IMG/VR virus record: IMGVR_UViG_3300027985_000286 | Span: 62,001-126,000 of that record | DNA from: a virus | Strand: one strand, 5' to 3' | DNA length: 64,000 nucleotides | In this document: positions 43,846-52,617 of the stretch, one piece after another | How the letters are laid out: each line of letters opens with the position of its first letter | Position numbering within the stretch: the first letter of the stretch is position 1 | Notes under the pieces: generated by a model | The model's input: the letters and a program-made list of their open reading frames with translations, nothing else | The model's database searches: none | Told to the model about the DNA's origin: nothing | Translations under genes and position numbers: made by a program

Positions 43846-44214
43846 ATGGCGAAATACTGCAAGACTAGGAAGGCAGCAAAGAAGCTAGGCAGGCTCTACT
43901 ACAAGACAGGAGAGGCATGTTTTCGCGGCCACAATGCTCCTCGGTTTACGTCAACAGGTAAGTGCGTTGAATGCGATAAGCTCTACAAGGTCAGCCGCAG
44001 GAACGCAATCAAACTGGCAACACCACCTTGGGCAGACCTAGGAAAAATCCAGGAGTTGTATGACGAGTGCTTTGATAAAGGGCCAGACTATCATGTAGAT
44101 CATAATATACCTCTACAGGGTGATCTTGTGTGCGGACTGCACACCCATGATAATTTGCGTATTCTTCATGGGAGTGTTAATATGAGTAAGTCCAATAGAT
44201 ACGAGGTGGAGTGA
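43846..44214 (+). CDS. HNH endonuclease
   Basis: A 122-residue protein. An N-terminal Cys/His zinc site (C25, H29, C40, C43) precedes the HNH core YHVDHNIPLQGDLVCGLHTH and DNLRILHGSVNMSKSN, with D85/H86, N103 and N112 as key residues. Small nucleases of this type are often homing enzymes, and T4 has a mobile endonuclease (mobA) near its topoisomerase genes too. The gene lies between the two topoisomerase subunits and overlaps the second by one base. Activity as a homing nuclease is inferred. Confidence 0.75.
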   Translation: MAKYCKTRKAAKKLGRLYYKTGEACFRGHNAPRFTSTGKCVECDKLYKVSRRNAIKLATPPWADLGKIQELYDECFDKGPDYHVDHNIPLQGDLVCGLHTHDNLRILHGSVNMSKSNRYEVE

Positions 44215-45590
44215 TGAGCGGACTTGACGATTTGCTTGATGACAACATTGAGAGTCCTTTGACGGGTGGGCCTGACTGGCCGAGATTGAGCACAGTCAGC
44301 CAGTACATTGATTGCAATTACCGAGACTACGCCAACTATGTGGTGTATTCGAGAGCAATCCCTCACATCATTGACGGGTTTAAACCCAGTCAGCGCAAGA
44401 TCTTCTTTACCGCCCTTAGCCATGCGTTGAACAGCGATGTCAAGACCGCTTCTCTTAGCGGTATGACTATTGCGTACTCCAACTATCATCATGGAGACGC
44501 CTCACTCAACGAGGCAATCAACGGTCTCACCGCAGAGTACAACAACAATCTTCCGGTTCTTAAGGGGAAAGGGTCGTTTGGTTCGCGCCTTGTTCAAGAG
44601 GCAGCTCAGGCAAGGTATACGAACGTACAAGTGAACAAGGAAGTCTTGAAGTATTTCATGGACTTTGAAATCTTGCCTCCGAGCGCAGACTCTGAAAACC
44701 CTGAACCTGAGTACTACCTACCAATCATTCCTTGGGTCCTGGTAAACGGAGTTCGAGGGATGGCGATTGGGTTCGCAACATCAATTCTACCGCGCAGCCC
44801 TGAGAACCTCAGTAAAGCATGCCAGAGCTTTTTGAAAGGTGATGATATTGATCCTTCTCTCTTGGTCCCTGTGTTCCCCAATTTTCGAGGAACTGTAGAT
44901 CAAGATCCATCAGACCCGCTCAGGTGGTTTGTGAAGGGGTCTTTTGAGAGGCAGGGTAAGACAGGCATACTCATCACAGAGGTTCCTTACGGTTACGATA
45001 GGGCCTCGTACATCGAGAAGCTTGAGTTACTGCGCAGTAAAGGGCGCATTACATCTTATGTTGACCGATGCAGTAAGGTGGGCTTCCGGTTCGAAGTCCG
45101 CATGAACGGCTTGGATAAGATGAGTGATGAAAAGGTTCTTAGTGACCTGTACCTGGTTAAGTCGTATAAAGAGAACATTGTTGTCATCAGCCAAGACACC
45201 AGCGTTCATGTGTTCGATAGTGCAGAGAGCCTGCTCAAGCAGTTTTGCACTGCTCGCTTGGAATTCTATTCTACTCGATACCAGTACCGCATAAAGAGAG
45301 ATACCGAAGATCTCGAAAAGACTGATGCCAAGATCAGGTTCATTGAAATGATCTTGGACCAGAGGATTACCATTGAAGGAAAGACTAAGGCCCAGCTGAT
45401 GAAGGAGTTGGCAGGTAGGGGTTTTGGTACTAACGTCCTAGACACACTCTTGTCCATGCCAATATATCACTTGTGCAAGGACAAGCTTGATGAGCTGAAG
45501 AGGAAGAGCAAGTCTCTGAGCAAAGACATTGTGACGTGGAAGAACACGAATAGTACCAAGGCATTCGTTAAAGACCTAGAAGGGGTGTGA
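44214..45590 (+). CDS. 52: Type II topoisomerase medium subunit gp52
   Basis: A 458-residue protein (T4 gp52 has 442). VYSRAIPHIIDGFKPSQRKI begins the breakage-reunion domain and QEAAQARYTNVQV holds the catalytic Tyr (Y135). Later segments contain the tower and coiled-coil dimer gate. Start codons GTG 44211 and ATG 44214 adjoin; I prefer the ATG. The C-terminal part after the coil is short, as in T4, with no beta-propeller. Confidence 0.93.
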   Translation: MSGLDDLLDDNIESPLTGGPDWPRLSTVSQYIDCNYRDYANYVVYSRAIPHIIDGFKPSQRKIFFTALSHALNSDVKTASLSGMTIAYSNYHHGDASLNEAINGLTAEYNNNLPVLKGKGSFGSRLVQEAAQARYTNVQVNKEVLKYFMDFEILPPSADSENPEPEYYLPIIPWVLVNGVRGMAIGFATSILPRSPENLSKACQSFLKGDDIDPSLLVPVFPNFRGTVDQDPSDPLRWFVKGSFERQGKTGILITEVPYGYDRASYIEKLELLRSKGRITSYVDRCSKVGFRFEVRMNGLDKMSDEKVLSDLYLVKSYKENIVVISQDTSVHVFDSAESLLKQFCTARLEFYSTRYQYRIKRDTEDLEKTDAKIRFIEMILDQRITIEGKTKAQLMKELAGRGFGTNVLDTLLSMPIYHLCKDKLDELKRKSKSLSKDIVTWKNTNSTKAFVKDLEGV

Positions 45591-45647
45591 TATGTGGCCT
45601 TTACGGGATTCTGCGGTATTTGCGCATTCTCAAGTTGACGGGACAGA

Positions 45648-46682
45648 ATGCTCTGGTTAGACACCAAGTACGTTAACCTGGTTTCGTTTCATCTTCAGGG
45701 GTTTGTCCAAAAAAAGGTAAACCTCTGGAACTCCTGGTGCTTGATTTGTGGAGACGATGACCATAAAAAAGGCAAGCGTTTCTACATACACCAAGGAAAG
45801 AGGGACCACTCTCAGGACTTGATGTGCACGTGTCATAACTGCGGATACCATAAGGAGCTACGCTGGTTCTTACGCGACGTAGACGTGCTGCTTTACAGAG
45901 AGTATACACTAGAGCGCTTTACACAAGAAGTCGCGGCAGAACGCTTCTCAGGCGGTCCTAGCTACACTGTTAAGCAGACTGCTAGCACGCTTCCTGCTGT
46001 AGGCGACGACATCCTAACTGGGTTGCAGCGCATTAGCGAACTGCACCCCAACCATAGCGCAAGGGTTTACTGCGTTGAACGCAAGATTCCTGACTTCGCG
46101 ATGGACGAGTTTCGTTGGAGTGATGATTTCAAAGCTGTTGCATCGAAGCTGAATGCCGAGTCGGCTAGAGATCTTCGAGAGAATGATCCCAGGATTGTTA
46201 TACCGTTCCTTGACGCTGATAACGATGTTACAATAATACAGGGCAGAACGATCGACCAAATGGTCAAGCCCAAGTACATAGCGATCAAGATGAACGACAG
46301 TGTTGACAAGGTTTACGGTCTATCACGGGTCGACAGGAGCCGACCAATCATAGTCCTAGAAGGACCCGTCGATAGCCTATTTGTTGATAACGCTGTTGCT
46401 ACAGGTGATAGCGACTTGACTAGGTTTAGTGCAGGATCGTCTTATGTCTTTGACAACCAACCTAGGAGCTACGAGATTGTCAAGAAGGTTCAAAGGGCTA
46501 TTAGCCAGGGATACCCGGTTTTCCTATGGTCGTCTGCTATGCTTGGTTTCGACGGCAAGGACATTAACGACCTTGTAAGAGAAGGAAAGGTAGAAGCTAA
46601 GGATCTGCATAACATCATTATGGACCACACTTACACTGGAATGAAGGCAAGGATGGAATTTATACGATGGCGCAAAGTGTGA
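45648..46682 (+). CDS. 61: DNA primase gp61
   Basis: A 344-residue protein, nearly the length of T4 gp61 (342). The zinc site is WCLICGDDD (C31, C34) with TCHNCGY (C62, C65). The catalytic part includes VLEGPVDSLFVDNAVATG, a TOPRIM-type acidic segment, and LWSSAMLGFDGKDINDLV. It makes RNA primers together with the gp41 helicase, which is not in this window. The gene contains the third copy of the dispersed 32-bp repeat. Confidence 0.88.
   Translation: MLWLDTKYVNLVSFHLQGFVQKKVNLWNSWCLICGDDDHKKGKRFYIHQGKRDHSQDLMCTCHNCGYHKELRWFLRDVDVLLYREYTLERFTQEVAAERFSGGPSYTVKQTASTLPAVGDDILTGLQRISELHPNHSARVYCVERKIPDFAMDEFRWSDDFKAVASKLNAESARDLRENDPRIVIPFLDADNDVTIIQGRTIDQMVKPKYIAIKMNDSVDKVYGLSRVDRSRPIIVLEGPVDSLFVDNAVATGDSDLTRFSAGSSYVFDNQPRSYEIVKKVQRAISQGYPVFLWSSAMLGFDGKDINDLVREGKVEAKDLHNIIMDHTYTGMKARMEFIRWRKV
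45926..45957 (+). repeat. Dispersed 32-bp repeat, copy 3, inside primase gene
   Basis: Starts AGAAGTCGCGGCAGAACG; differs from copy 2 at three positions. It is translated as part of a linker in the primase after the zinc-binding domain. Confidence 0.6.
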
Positions 46683-46716
46683 GTTAAAATAACGCGTCAG
46701 TCAAAGGATAGAACCA

Positions 46717-48240
46717 ATGCTTTTTTGTCCAAAGTGCGGAAGTAATAACCTAGCTAAGAGTGGTTTCACACCATCAGGCAAGCAAAGATACCGGTGTAGT
46801 GTATGTCATATAAAGACGTCATCACCTGCAGGCCACGATCATGTTGACGTGGTATTTGATAGAAAGGCCATTAGCAACCATATCAAGAAGAAGTCTGAAG
46901 TTTTTGTAATCACGTCTGCTCAGAACGCTACCCCTGTTAACAGTCCATTCCTGAACTCGTTGTTGTCATTCTGCAACCATAAGAAAGCAAAACTCATGGT
47001 TGTGCCGTACAGGTATAAAAACCCAACCTCAGTGTTTGTGGATAAGGATCACGACTGGTGGGATAGTAGCATTATTCCTTATATCGTTGACGAGAACGTG
47101 TCCGTCACTGATTCTTTGTGGGTGATGGGAGACATCAAAATCCAGCCTACTGCATCAAAACCTCTATCTGGACTCGAGTCCATGACCGGCGTTGAGAGCG
47201 CAGTATTCGGCCATCCTAAGGTTCAGCTTCGTTCTATTGCCACTCAAGCGGGTGAGATGGCAAAGATTATGACTACGACTGGCAGTGTAACCATTCCTAA
47301 TTACACTAACTCTAAGGCGGGCAAGAAAGGACAGCACCATCACTCGTACTCAGCTGTTATAGTTGAGAAGGATGGCGACGAGTTCCACCTTAGGCATGTC
47401 ACTGCAACAAAAGACGGACAGTTCATTGATCTAGAATATGAATACAGACCTGATGGAACGGTTGCTGCCGCACCTCCTGCTCTTGCTCTTGTCATGGGGG
47501 ACATACATGCAGTCTTTATGGAGCCTCTAGTTGATAAGGCAACCTTTGGTACCAAAGGCATCGTTCATGCTCTAAAACCAGAAAAGGTTGTTATGCAAGA
47601 TGTGCTAGACTCGTACGCTGTTTCTCATCACGATAAAAGCGACCCGTTCAAGCGAGTCAAGAAGTTTTATTCTGGTATGTCTAACATTGAAGATGAGATG
47701 AAGAAGACAGTGAAGTACCTGAAGGATAGAGATCACCTTGCTAACATTCACATCATCTCTAGTAACCACCATAATCACCTTAAGCGTTGGCTTATGGAGA
47801 CAGACTGGAGGAATGACCCTGAAAATGCACAGTTCTACCTTCACAGCGCATTAGCTATTGTTGACGGATATCACCAAGGTGTAGATGTCAACCCATTTAA
47901 GATGTGGGTCGAGAAGAGTGGTGTTAAAGCAACATTCCATGGTGATAACGAGGGGTTTCGAGTTGGCAAGTTTGAGTTAGGTTTTCATGGTGATGTTGGC
48001 CCTAACGGCGCCAAAGGTTCCCTGAGTAACTTATCTAAAATTGGCAGAAAGGTGATTATAGGGCACTCTCACTCCCCAGGACGCGAGGATGGCAGTATTC
48101 AGGTTGGTACGTCGTCTAGGCTAGATCTCGACTACGCAAAGGGTCCCAGTTCCTGGATGCACAGCCATGCGGTTATCTACGGAAATGGTAAGCCTACTCT
48201 CATAATGATACTGAGCAACGGAAGATGGAGAAAAGGATGA
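46717..48240 (+). CDS. Metallophosphoesterase, T5 A1-like, with zinc ribbon
   Basis: A 507-residue protein. An N-terminal zinc ribbon (FCPKCGSNNLAKSGF; C4, C7, C27, C30) resembles that of InsA. The main part contains ITSAQNATPVNSPFLNSLL and VPYRYKNPTS, then phosphoesterase motifs VMGDIHAVF, ISSNHHNHLKRW, FHGDVGPNG and IGHSHSPG in order. I associate this layout with T5 A1, a nuclease needed for host DNA breakdown, and its relatives. The link to A1 is from memory and not aligned. AAAGGATAG precedes the ATG. Confidence 0.65.
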   Translation: MLFCPKCGSNNLAKSGFTPSGKQRYRCSVCHIKTSSPAGHDHVDVVFDRKAISNHIKKKSEVFVITSAQNATPVNSPFLNSLLSFCNHKKAKLMVVPYRYKNPTSVFVDKDHDWWDSSIIPYIVDENVSVTDSLWVMGDIKIQPTASKPLSGLESMTGVESAVFGHPKVQLRSIATQAGEMAKIMTTTGSVTIPNYTNSKAGKKGQHHHSYSAVIVEKDGDEFHLRHVTATKDGQFIDLEYEYRPDGTVAAAPPALALVMGDIHAVFMEPLVDKATFGTKGIVHALKPEKVVMQDVLDSYAVSHHDKSDPFKRVKKFYSGMSNIEDEMKKTVKYLKDRDHLANIHIISSNHHNHLKRWLMETDWRNDPENAQFYLHSALAIVDGYHQGVDVNPFKMWVEKSGVKATFHGDNEGFRVGKFELGFHGDVGPNGAKGSLSNLSKIGRKVIIGHSHSPGREDGSIQVGTSSRLDLDYAKGPSSWMHSHAVIYGNGKPTLIMILSNGRWRKG

Positions 48241-48428
48241 TTGAGGTTTTGGTGTTGATTATATTCTTAAACGGCGGTGCAGTGTACTTTGATGAGTATA
48301 CGCACAACCCAGGTAGGCTGTCTTGCTCTGAACTAGCTAGAGACATTGCAGAGCAGCACATCAGAGTAGAGGACCGAGCTAAAGTCCTCTATACAAATCA
48401 GGTTTGCAAACCTATGGTGACCGCATGA
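48237..48428 (+). CDS. Small exported or membrane protein, unknown
   Basis: A 63-residue protein. The N-terminus [14 protein letters not shown] is hydrophobic and could be a signal or anchor; two Cys follow (C30 region and C58). The ATG at 48237 overlaps the previous stop (ATGA) and has GGAG six bases upstream. ATG 48225 is in frame but less well placed. Its stop overlaps thyA. Confidence 0.5.
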   Translation: MIEVLVLIIFLNGGAVYFDEYTHNPGRLSCSELARDIAEQHIRVEDRAKVLYTNQVCKPMVTA

Positions 48429-49333
48429 AACAGTACCAGGATATGCTACGCTACATCTTGAATTCCGGCGTAGACAAGGAAGACCGTACAGGCACAGGAA
48501 CTCGGTCTATCTTTGGACACCAAATGAGGTTTAACCTACAGGAAGGTTTTCCGATTGTTACAACCAAGTTTACCCCGTTTCGTCTTGTTGTGACTGAACT
48601 GCTCTGGTTCCTTAAAGGCAATCCAGACATTAGTTATCTCCACAAGCACAACAACCATATCTGGGATGAGTGGGTAAAGACGGACGGTACGTTTGGACCC
48701 ATCTACGGGAAGCAGTGGCGTTCGTGGCCAGTGTGTGATGGTCAGAATATTGACCAGATTACTAACGTCATTGAGACTCTCAAGAAGAATCCTGACGACC
48801 GACGAATGATCGTGTCTGCATGGAACGTCGCTGACGTAGAGAGTGGTGAGATGGCACTTCCACCATGTCACGTTATGTTCCAGTTCTACAGCGCACCGAT
48901 GAGCATCAGCGAACGAATAAAGATTGGAGACGAAGAAGGCAAGCTCTTTAGCCGATCGTTTTACGACGACCTTCAGCATTCTTTCCTTGATCAGGTTGGC
49001 ATTCCACGCCGCAGGCTTTCCTGCCAGCTCTACCAGCGCAGTTGCGACACGTTCCTGGGTGTGCCATTCAACATTGCGTCTTATGCTTTACTGACCCACA
49101 TGGTTGCTCACTTGACTGATCATGCAGTAGGGGACTTTATCTGGACGGGTGGTGACACACATATCTACAAGAATCATTTTGGCCAAGTGGTTGAGGTTCT
49201 TTCAAGAGACCCTCTTTCCTTGCCTCGACTCGTTATGACGCCCAGGGATAGCATTGATGCCTTTATTCCTGAGGATTTTCGTCTCGATGGGTACGAGCAC
49301 CATCCTGCGATCAAGGCTCCGGTGGCTGTATGA
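48425..49333 (+). CDS. thyA: Thymidylate synthase
   Basis: A 302-residue ThyA-type enzyme. [19 protein letters not shown] is the N-terminal folate/phosphate loop, [15 protein letters not shown] the core helix, [11 protein letters not shown] holds the catalytic Cys, and [20 protein letters not shown] and [10 protein letters not shown] complete the dUMP site. A charged insertion of about 30 residues lies between the Cys and the QRSCD motif. It makes dTMP for phage DNA. ATG 48425 overlaps the previous stop. Confidence 0.97.
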   Translation: MKQYQDMLRYILNSGVDKEDRTGTGTRSIFGHQMRFNLQEGFPIVTTKFTPFRLVVTELLWFLKGNPDISYLHKHNNHIWDEWVKTDGTFGPIYGKQWRSWPVCDGQNIDQITNVIETLKKNPDDRRMIVSAWNVADVESGEMALPPCHVMFQFYSAPMSISERIKIGDEEGKLFSRSFYDDLQHSFLDQVGIPRRRLSCQLYQRSCDTFLGVPFNIASYALLTHMVAHLTDHAVGDFIWTGGDTHIYKNHFGQVVEVLSRDPLSLPRLVMTPRDSIDAFIPEDFRLDGYEHHPAIKAPVAV

Positions 49334-49452
49334 GGGCTTGGAATATCGGTCAGCCTCCGACACCCTGGCCAAAGGATTGGGAACGCAACTGGTGGAAACC
49401 AACATCACGGAAGAGAGATTTGATTAAGGCTGCAAGCTCTCATTATCGCTGA
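49330..49452 (+). CDS. Small Trp-rich protein
   Basis: A 40-residue frame whose ATG overlaps the thyA stop (ATGA). It contains [15 protein letters not shown] and a basic end. The overlap and composition suggest a real small gene; the function is unknown. Confidence 0.4.
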   Translation: MRAWNIGQPPTPWPKDWERNWWKPTSRKRDLIKAASSHYR

Positions 49453-49494
49453 GATTGAGCGGCTCAATAGAACAGAGAGATAAAACCAAGCTAA

Positions 49495-49526
49495 ACAGCG
49501 GCAACTAACAAAGGAGTTGCCGCTGT
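49495..49526 (+). promoter_or_regulatory. 12-bp hairpin covering ribosome site and start
   Basis: ACAGCGGCAACT (49495-49506) pairs perfectly with AGTTGCCGCTGT (49515-49526) around AACAAAGG. The ribosome site AAGGAG (49511-49516) spans loop and stem, and the right arm ends inside the GTG start at 49525. It should limit translation of the next gene. There is no T run, so it is not a typical terminator. Confidence 0.75.
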
Positions 49527-49677
49527 GGCATATATCAAGTATGAATTTGCTTGTCACGAATGTGACAACGACATTACAATCTTCTTAAAGGATGATGTTG
49601 AAGATGAGCCAACCTTTTGCCCCGTCTGCGGAGTTGCCATTCGATCTAACGAACCTGTCGAGGATGATGGAGAATGA
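49525..49677 (+). CDS. Small zinc-ribbon protein
   Basis: A 50-residue protein starting with GTG 49525. FACHECDND and TFCPVCGVAI form two CxxC pairs 24 residues apart, a rubredoxin-like zinc ribbon, with an acidic end. The start lies in the hairpin described above, and the stop overlaps the next ATG (ATGA). It may regulate or bind a nucleic-acid enzyme; this is only inference. Confidence 0.6.
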   Translation: MAYIKYEFACHECDNDITIFLKDDVEDEPTFCPVCGVAIRSNEPVEDDGE

Positions 49678-50258
49678 TTCTCGCAGGGTTGGACTATTCA
49701 ATCACTTCTCCGGGGTTGACGATTGTAAATACACAGAAACCTTTAAGGTTCGAGAACATGGAAATGTTCTTCGTGACAACAAAGAAGGCGTTGGTAGGAG
49801 ACTTCAAGAACCTACACGGGTTTCAGTATCCAGAGTGGAAGTGTGCAGAGGAGAGGTACCACAAGTTAGCCCAGATGTACTTCGGCATATTGAAGAGGTT
49901 TGGCGTAGACGTTTTGATGCTGGAAGATTACTCCTACTCCAGCAGCAACCAAACACTCAATCTTGCAGAAGCACTATCGGTGCTGAAACAGTTCATGTGG
50001 GAGTCTGGCTTGAACTATTTCTCTATTCCACCCTCAAAGCTAAAAAAGCAAAGTACCGGGAAGGGAAACGCAGACAAATCTACAATGATCCGCTCGTTCT
50101 ATTCACGTGAGAAGTGCCAAACGTTTAATGAAATACTTGGCATCAAGAGTGAAAAGGTTGACGCTAAGCCTATTGACGACTTGGTGGACTCCGCGTGGCT
50201 GGCCATTGCACTATATGAGTCAGATCTTTGGAAAACAGTTAACAGAGAAGGAAAATAG
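49674..50258 (+). CDS. RuvC-like Holliday junction nuclease
   Basis: A 194-residue protein. AGLDYSITSPG holds D7, VDVLMLEDYSY holds E84, and PIDDLVDSAWLAIAL holds D168/D169 and D172, the four acidic positions of RuvC-fold resolvases. T4 uses an unrelated enzyme (gp49) for this. The gene is coupled to the zinc-ribbon gene and lies before the ligase, so a role in processing branched replication DNA is likely. Confidence 0.75.
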   Translation: MILAGLDYSITSPGLTIVNTQKPLRFENMEMFFVTTKKALVGDFKNLHGFQYPEWKCAEERYHKLAQMYFGILKRFGVDVLMLEDYSYSSSNQTLNLAEALSVLKQFMWESGLNYFSIPPSKLKKQSTGKGNADKSTMIRSFYSREKCQTFNEILGIKSEKVDAKPIDDLVDSAWLAIALYESDLWKTVNREGK

Positions 50259-50262
50259 AATA

Positions 50263-50724
50263 GTGACTATCAGAATCCCTACTAGAGTTGCACGGTACGA
50301 TATTTCAGAAATCTTCGATCTGCTGAACTCGGATAAAGTTCAGACAGAAGAGGATGCGCGAATTGTACTATCTTCGTATAAAACACCAGAGCTGATGTGG
50401 TTTCTCCGGACCATGTACGCGCCAGACGTCAAGTGGAAGTTTGGAACCACTCTACCCAGATGGAAGCCATCTACCCATATTCGCGGTAACACCTATTCGA
50501 CCTTGTTCCACCAGTTGTCTAGGTTTGAGAGTCTAATTGTTGGGCAGGGAACAGAGATGACAGATAAGAAGGCTAGAGAAGTCTTCTTGAATGCAATGGA
50601 GGTGATCCATGCTGACGAGGCTCGTTGGGTGGGTCATCTGGTTAGAGGTAACGCTGAGAAAAAGATTAAGTTCATGTCTAGAGACCTTGTTAACAGAACG
50701 TTTGTAGGACTTATCAAGACTTGA
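50263..50724 (+). CDS. Conserved protein near ligase, unknown
   Basis: A 153-residue protein from GTG 50263 (VTIRIPTRVARYDISEIFDL). SYKTPELMWFLRTMYAPDVK is a pattern I have seen in uncharacterised phage proteins placed close to DNA ligase. AAGGAAA lies before the start. No catalytic motif is visible. A longer frame upstream is overlap with the RuvC-like gene. Confidence 0.55.
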   Translation: MTIRIPTRVARYDISEIFDLLNSDKVQTEEDARIVLSSYKTPELMWFLRTMYAPDVKWKFGTTLPRWKPSTHIRGNTYSTLFHQLSRFESLIVGQGTEMTDKKAREVFLNAMEVIHADEARWVGHLVRGNAEKKIKFMSRDLVNRTFVGLIKT

Positions 50725-50726
50725 CT

Positions 50727-50754
50727 TTGTGTGAGTTTTGTGTAATCATACGAT
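50727..50754 (+). promoter_or_regulatory. Possible sigma70-like promoter of ligase gene
   Basis: TTGTGT (50727-50732), 16 bases, TACGAT (50749-50754), 27 bases before the GTG of the ligase. TTGACT at 50721 is another -35 candidate but has no good partner. Confidence 0.35.
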
Positions 50755-50780
50755 ATATGCAATGAACAGGAGGTAGGTCT

Positions 50781-52166
50781 GTGCAAATTAACGAGTATTG
50801 CAGAAACAAGTTCTCTGAGATTGAGAACACTTCTTCGAGGTTGGCTAAAGAGGCAATCATCAAAGAAGTGATGGAGAACCACAGTAAGGAGAGCCAGGTC
50901 TTCCTCGAGCTGGTTCGCCTCTCCCTAGACCCTACGATCACGTTTAACACCAAAACGATGCCTGAGGGGTTTGGGATTACGGCAAACCATGCAGTAGTCA
51001 GCGCAATGTCGTTTGACGAGGTTGCTGACAAGCTTGTGACGCTGTCCTCTCTTCGTGGTGCAGACAATGCTCGACTGCTGTCTGCTATCCTGTTCAGTCT
51101 TTGCGTTGAGGATGCCTTTATCATTTCCAGGGTAGTAATGAAGGCCCCTCGAATTGGCGCAACAGCAACCACCTTCAACAAGTTCCGTCCAGGGTTCATC
51201 TACCAACACCCGTATATGCGGTGCTCAAGCTTCGACTCTAAAATCATAGGAAAAAGTATCACTCTTCCTGCTTACAGTCAGCTCAAGGCAGATGGTAGAT
51301 ACAACGACACTGTCATCAACAACGGTACAGTGACCTTCAGAGGCAGAAGCGGCCTGTTTGTTGATATTGTAAAAGGCAGTAAGATCCTTACTGTGCTCGA
51401 GTCCATCGCCAGCGGGTTATCTGTTGTTCTTATGGGCGAGATGATCGCCCTAGACGAGAATGGTCAGGAGTACCCAAGAGAGAAATCCAATGGCATGCTG
51501 AACAGTGATGAGATTGTCACTGAACTAGCGTACCATGATCGTATTCGATTCTATCTTTGGGATTGCGTTCCGTACTACGATTGGAGCAAAGGTCGTTGCG
51601 AAATCCCATACAAGGAACGCTTCTCTACTTTGCAAAAGATTGTATCTGGACTGGACGACAACATCCGAGTCGTAGATACCAGATTCTGCGTGGAGGTTGA
51701 GGATCTTATTGATCACTTCACGTCCAAGATTAAGGCAGGACTGGAGGGCACCGTTGTAAAGGACCAGAACCTAATCTGGGAAGACGGCACCTCCAAGAAG
51801 CAGATGAAGATGAAGGTTGAGTTCGTGGTTGAGCTGGAAATCATGGAGGTGAAAGAGGGAAAGGGTAAGTTCAAAGATATGGCCGGGTCCCTTTTGTGCA
51901 AGACATCTGATGGCCTCCTTGAAGTGGGTGTATCCGGGATGACCGATAAGGTGAGAAAGGATTTCTGGGAGAGTAAGCTAACGTCTCCAGGCAGGGTGAT
52001 AAGTGTGCGTGCAAATGGTATTACTAACGCCGGCGATACGTATAGCCTTTACCTTCCACGGTTTAATGGTGAGCGCGATGATAAGCTCGTCGCTGATGAT
52101 CTCCCAAGGGTTAAGGAGCAGTTTGCAGCCTTTGTCAACACGGTCAAAGTCGCGTTCGGAGTGTAG
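50781..52166 (+). CDS. 30: ATP-dependent DNA ligase gp30-like
   Basis: A 461-residue protein (T4 gp30 has 487). Motif I is LKADGRYND with the adenylated K169; motif III is FRGRSGLFVD, motif IIIa VVLMGEMIAL, motif IV EGTVVKDQ and motif V KMKVEF. The N-terminal 160 residues form the DNA-binding domain, the C-terminus an OB-fold. It joins Okazaki fragments and nicks. It begins with GTG at 50781 after GGAGGT. Confidence 0.95.
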   Translation: MQINEYCRNKFSEIENTSSRLAKEAIIKEVMENHSKESQVFLELVRLSLDPTITFNTKTMPEGFGITANHAVVSAMSFDEVADKLVTLSSLRGADNARLLSAILFSLCVEDAFIISRVVMKAPRIGATATTFNKFRPGFIYQHPYMRCSSFDSKIIGKSITLPAYSQLKADGRYNDTVINNGTVTFRGRSGLFVDIVKGSKILTVLESIASGLSVVLMGEMIALDENGQEYPREKSNGMLNSDEIVTELAYHDRIRFYLWDCVPYYDWSKGRCEIPYKERFSTLQKIVSGLDDNIRVVDTRFCVEVEDLIDHFTSKIKAGLEGTVVKDQNLIWEDGTSKKQMKMKVEFVVELEIMEVKEGKGKFKDMAGSLLCKTSDGLLEVGVSGMTDKVRKDFWESKLTSPGRVISVRANGITNAGDTYSLYLPRFNGERDDKLVADDLPRVKEQFAAFVNTVKVAFGV

Positions 52167-52173
52167 CAAGAAG

Positions 52174-52356
52174 ATGGATTTTAGTCTTCTACCATACAAT
52201 ACGGATAGGGTGTACGTGATTGGTGTCGACAAGTCTGGCACTAAGGTATATGTGCCTATTCGCGATTTGGGTACAGTGTACCAACAAAGTGCCAGGGAAG
52301 AGCTTCAAGAGTATTTGGACACACAACCTGCTCCGGCCAGAGTAAGGAAGAAGTAG
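52174..52356 (+). CDS. Small protein, unknown
   Basis: A 60-residue protein (MDFSLLPYNTDRVYVIGVDK), with a basic end. ATG 52174 is chosen since the upstream frame overlaps the ligase. It is followed without gap by the FmdB-like gene. No family recognised. Confidence 0.5.
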   Translation: MDFSLLPYNTDRVYVIGVDKSGTKVYVPIRDLGTVYQQSAREELQEYLDTQPAPARVRKK

Positions 52357-52617
52357 ATGCCTCTGTACGATTACAAGTGTAAAAGCTGTGAGCACGAGTT
52401 CTCACAATGGCTCAAGTCTCAGGAAAACAAGCTGCCAGAATCTATGCCATGCCCTCAGTGCGGTGAGTCTGAGGTACAACAGGTTCTCGGGGCTACGGCA
52501 ATGTCTTACAGAGGTGCTACTAAGACCGTTAGTGATGATTTCAACTACCGCGTTAAGGAGATGAAGAAGAGGTACGGTAAATCGGAGACGCAGCTGGATG
52601 GAATCACAAAGAATTGA
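52357..52617 (+). CDS. FmdB-type zinc-ribbon protein
   Basis: An 86-residue protein. MPLYDYKCKSCEHEFSQW and PESMPCPQCGESEVQQVLG form the zinc ribbon of the FmdB family of putative regulatory proteins. The C-terminal 40 residues are charged and helical. It begins directly after the stop of the gene before. The role in the phage is unknown. Confidence 0.7.
   Translation: MPLYDYKCKSCEHEFSQWLKSQENKLPESMPCPQCGESEVQQVLGATAMSYRGATKTVSDDFNYRVKEMKKRYGKSETQLDGITKN

Noticed and set aside
45592-45660. 22-residue frame between gp52 and primase
   Set aside because: Too short and without protein-like features or overlap signals beyond chance.
49592-50110. 172-residue plus-strand frame overlapping the RuvC-like gene
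   Set aside because: The alternative frame holds the RuvC catalytic residues and is coupled by ATGA; this one has no motif.
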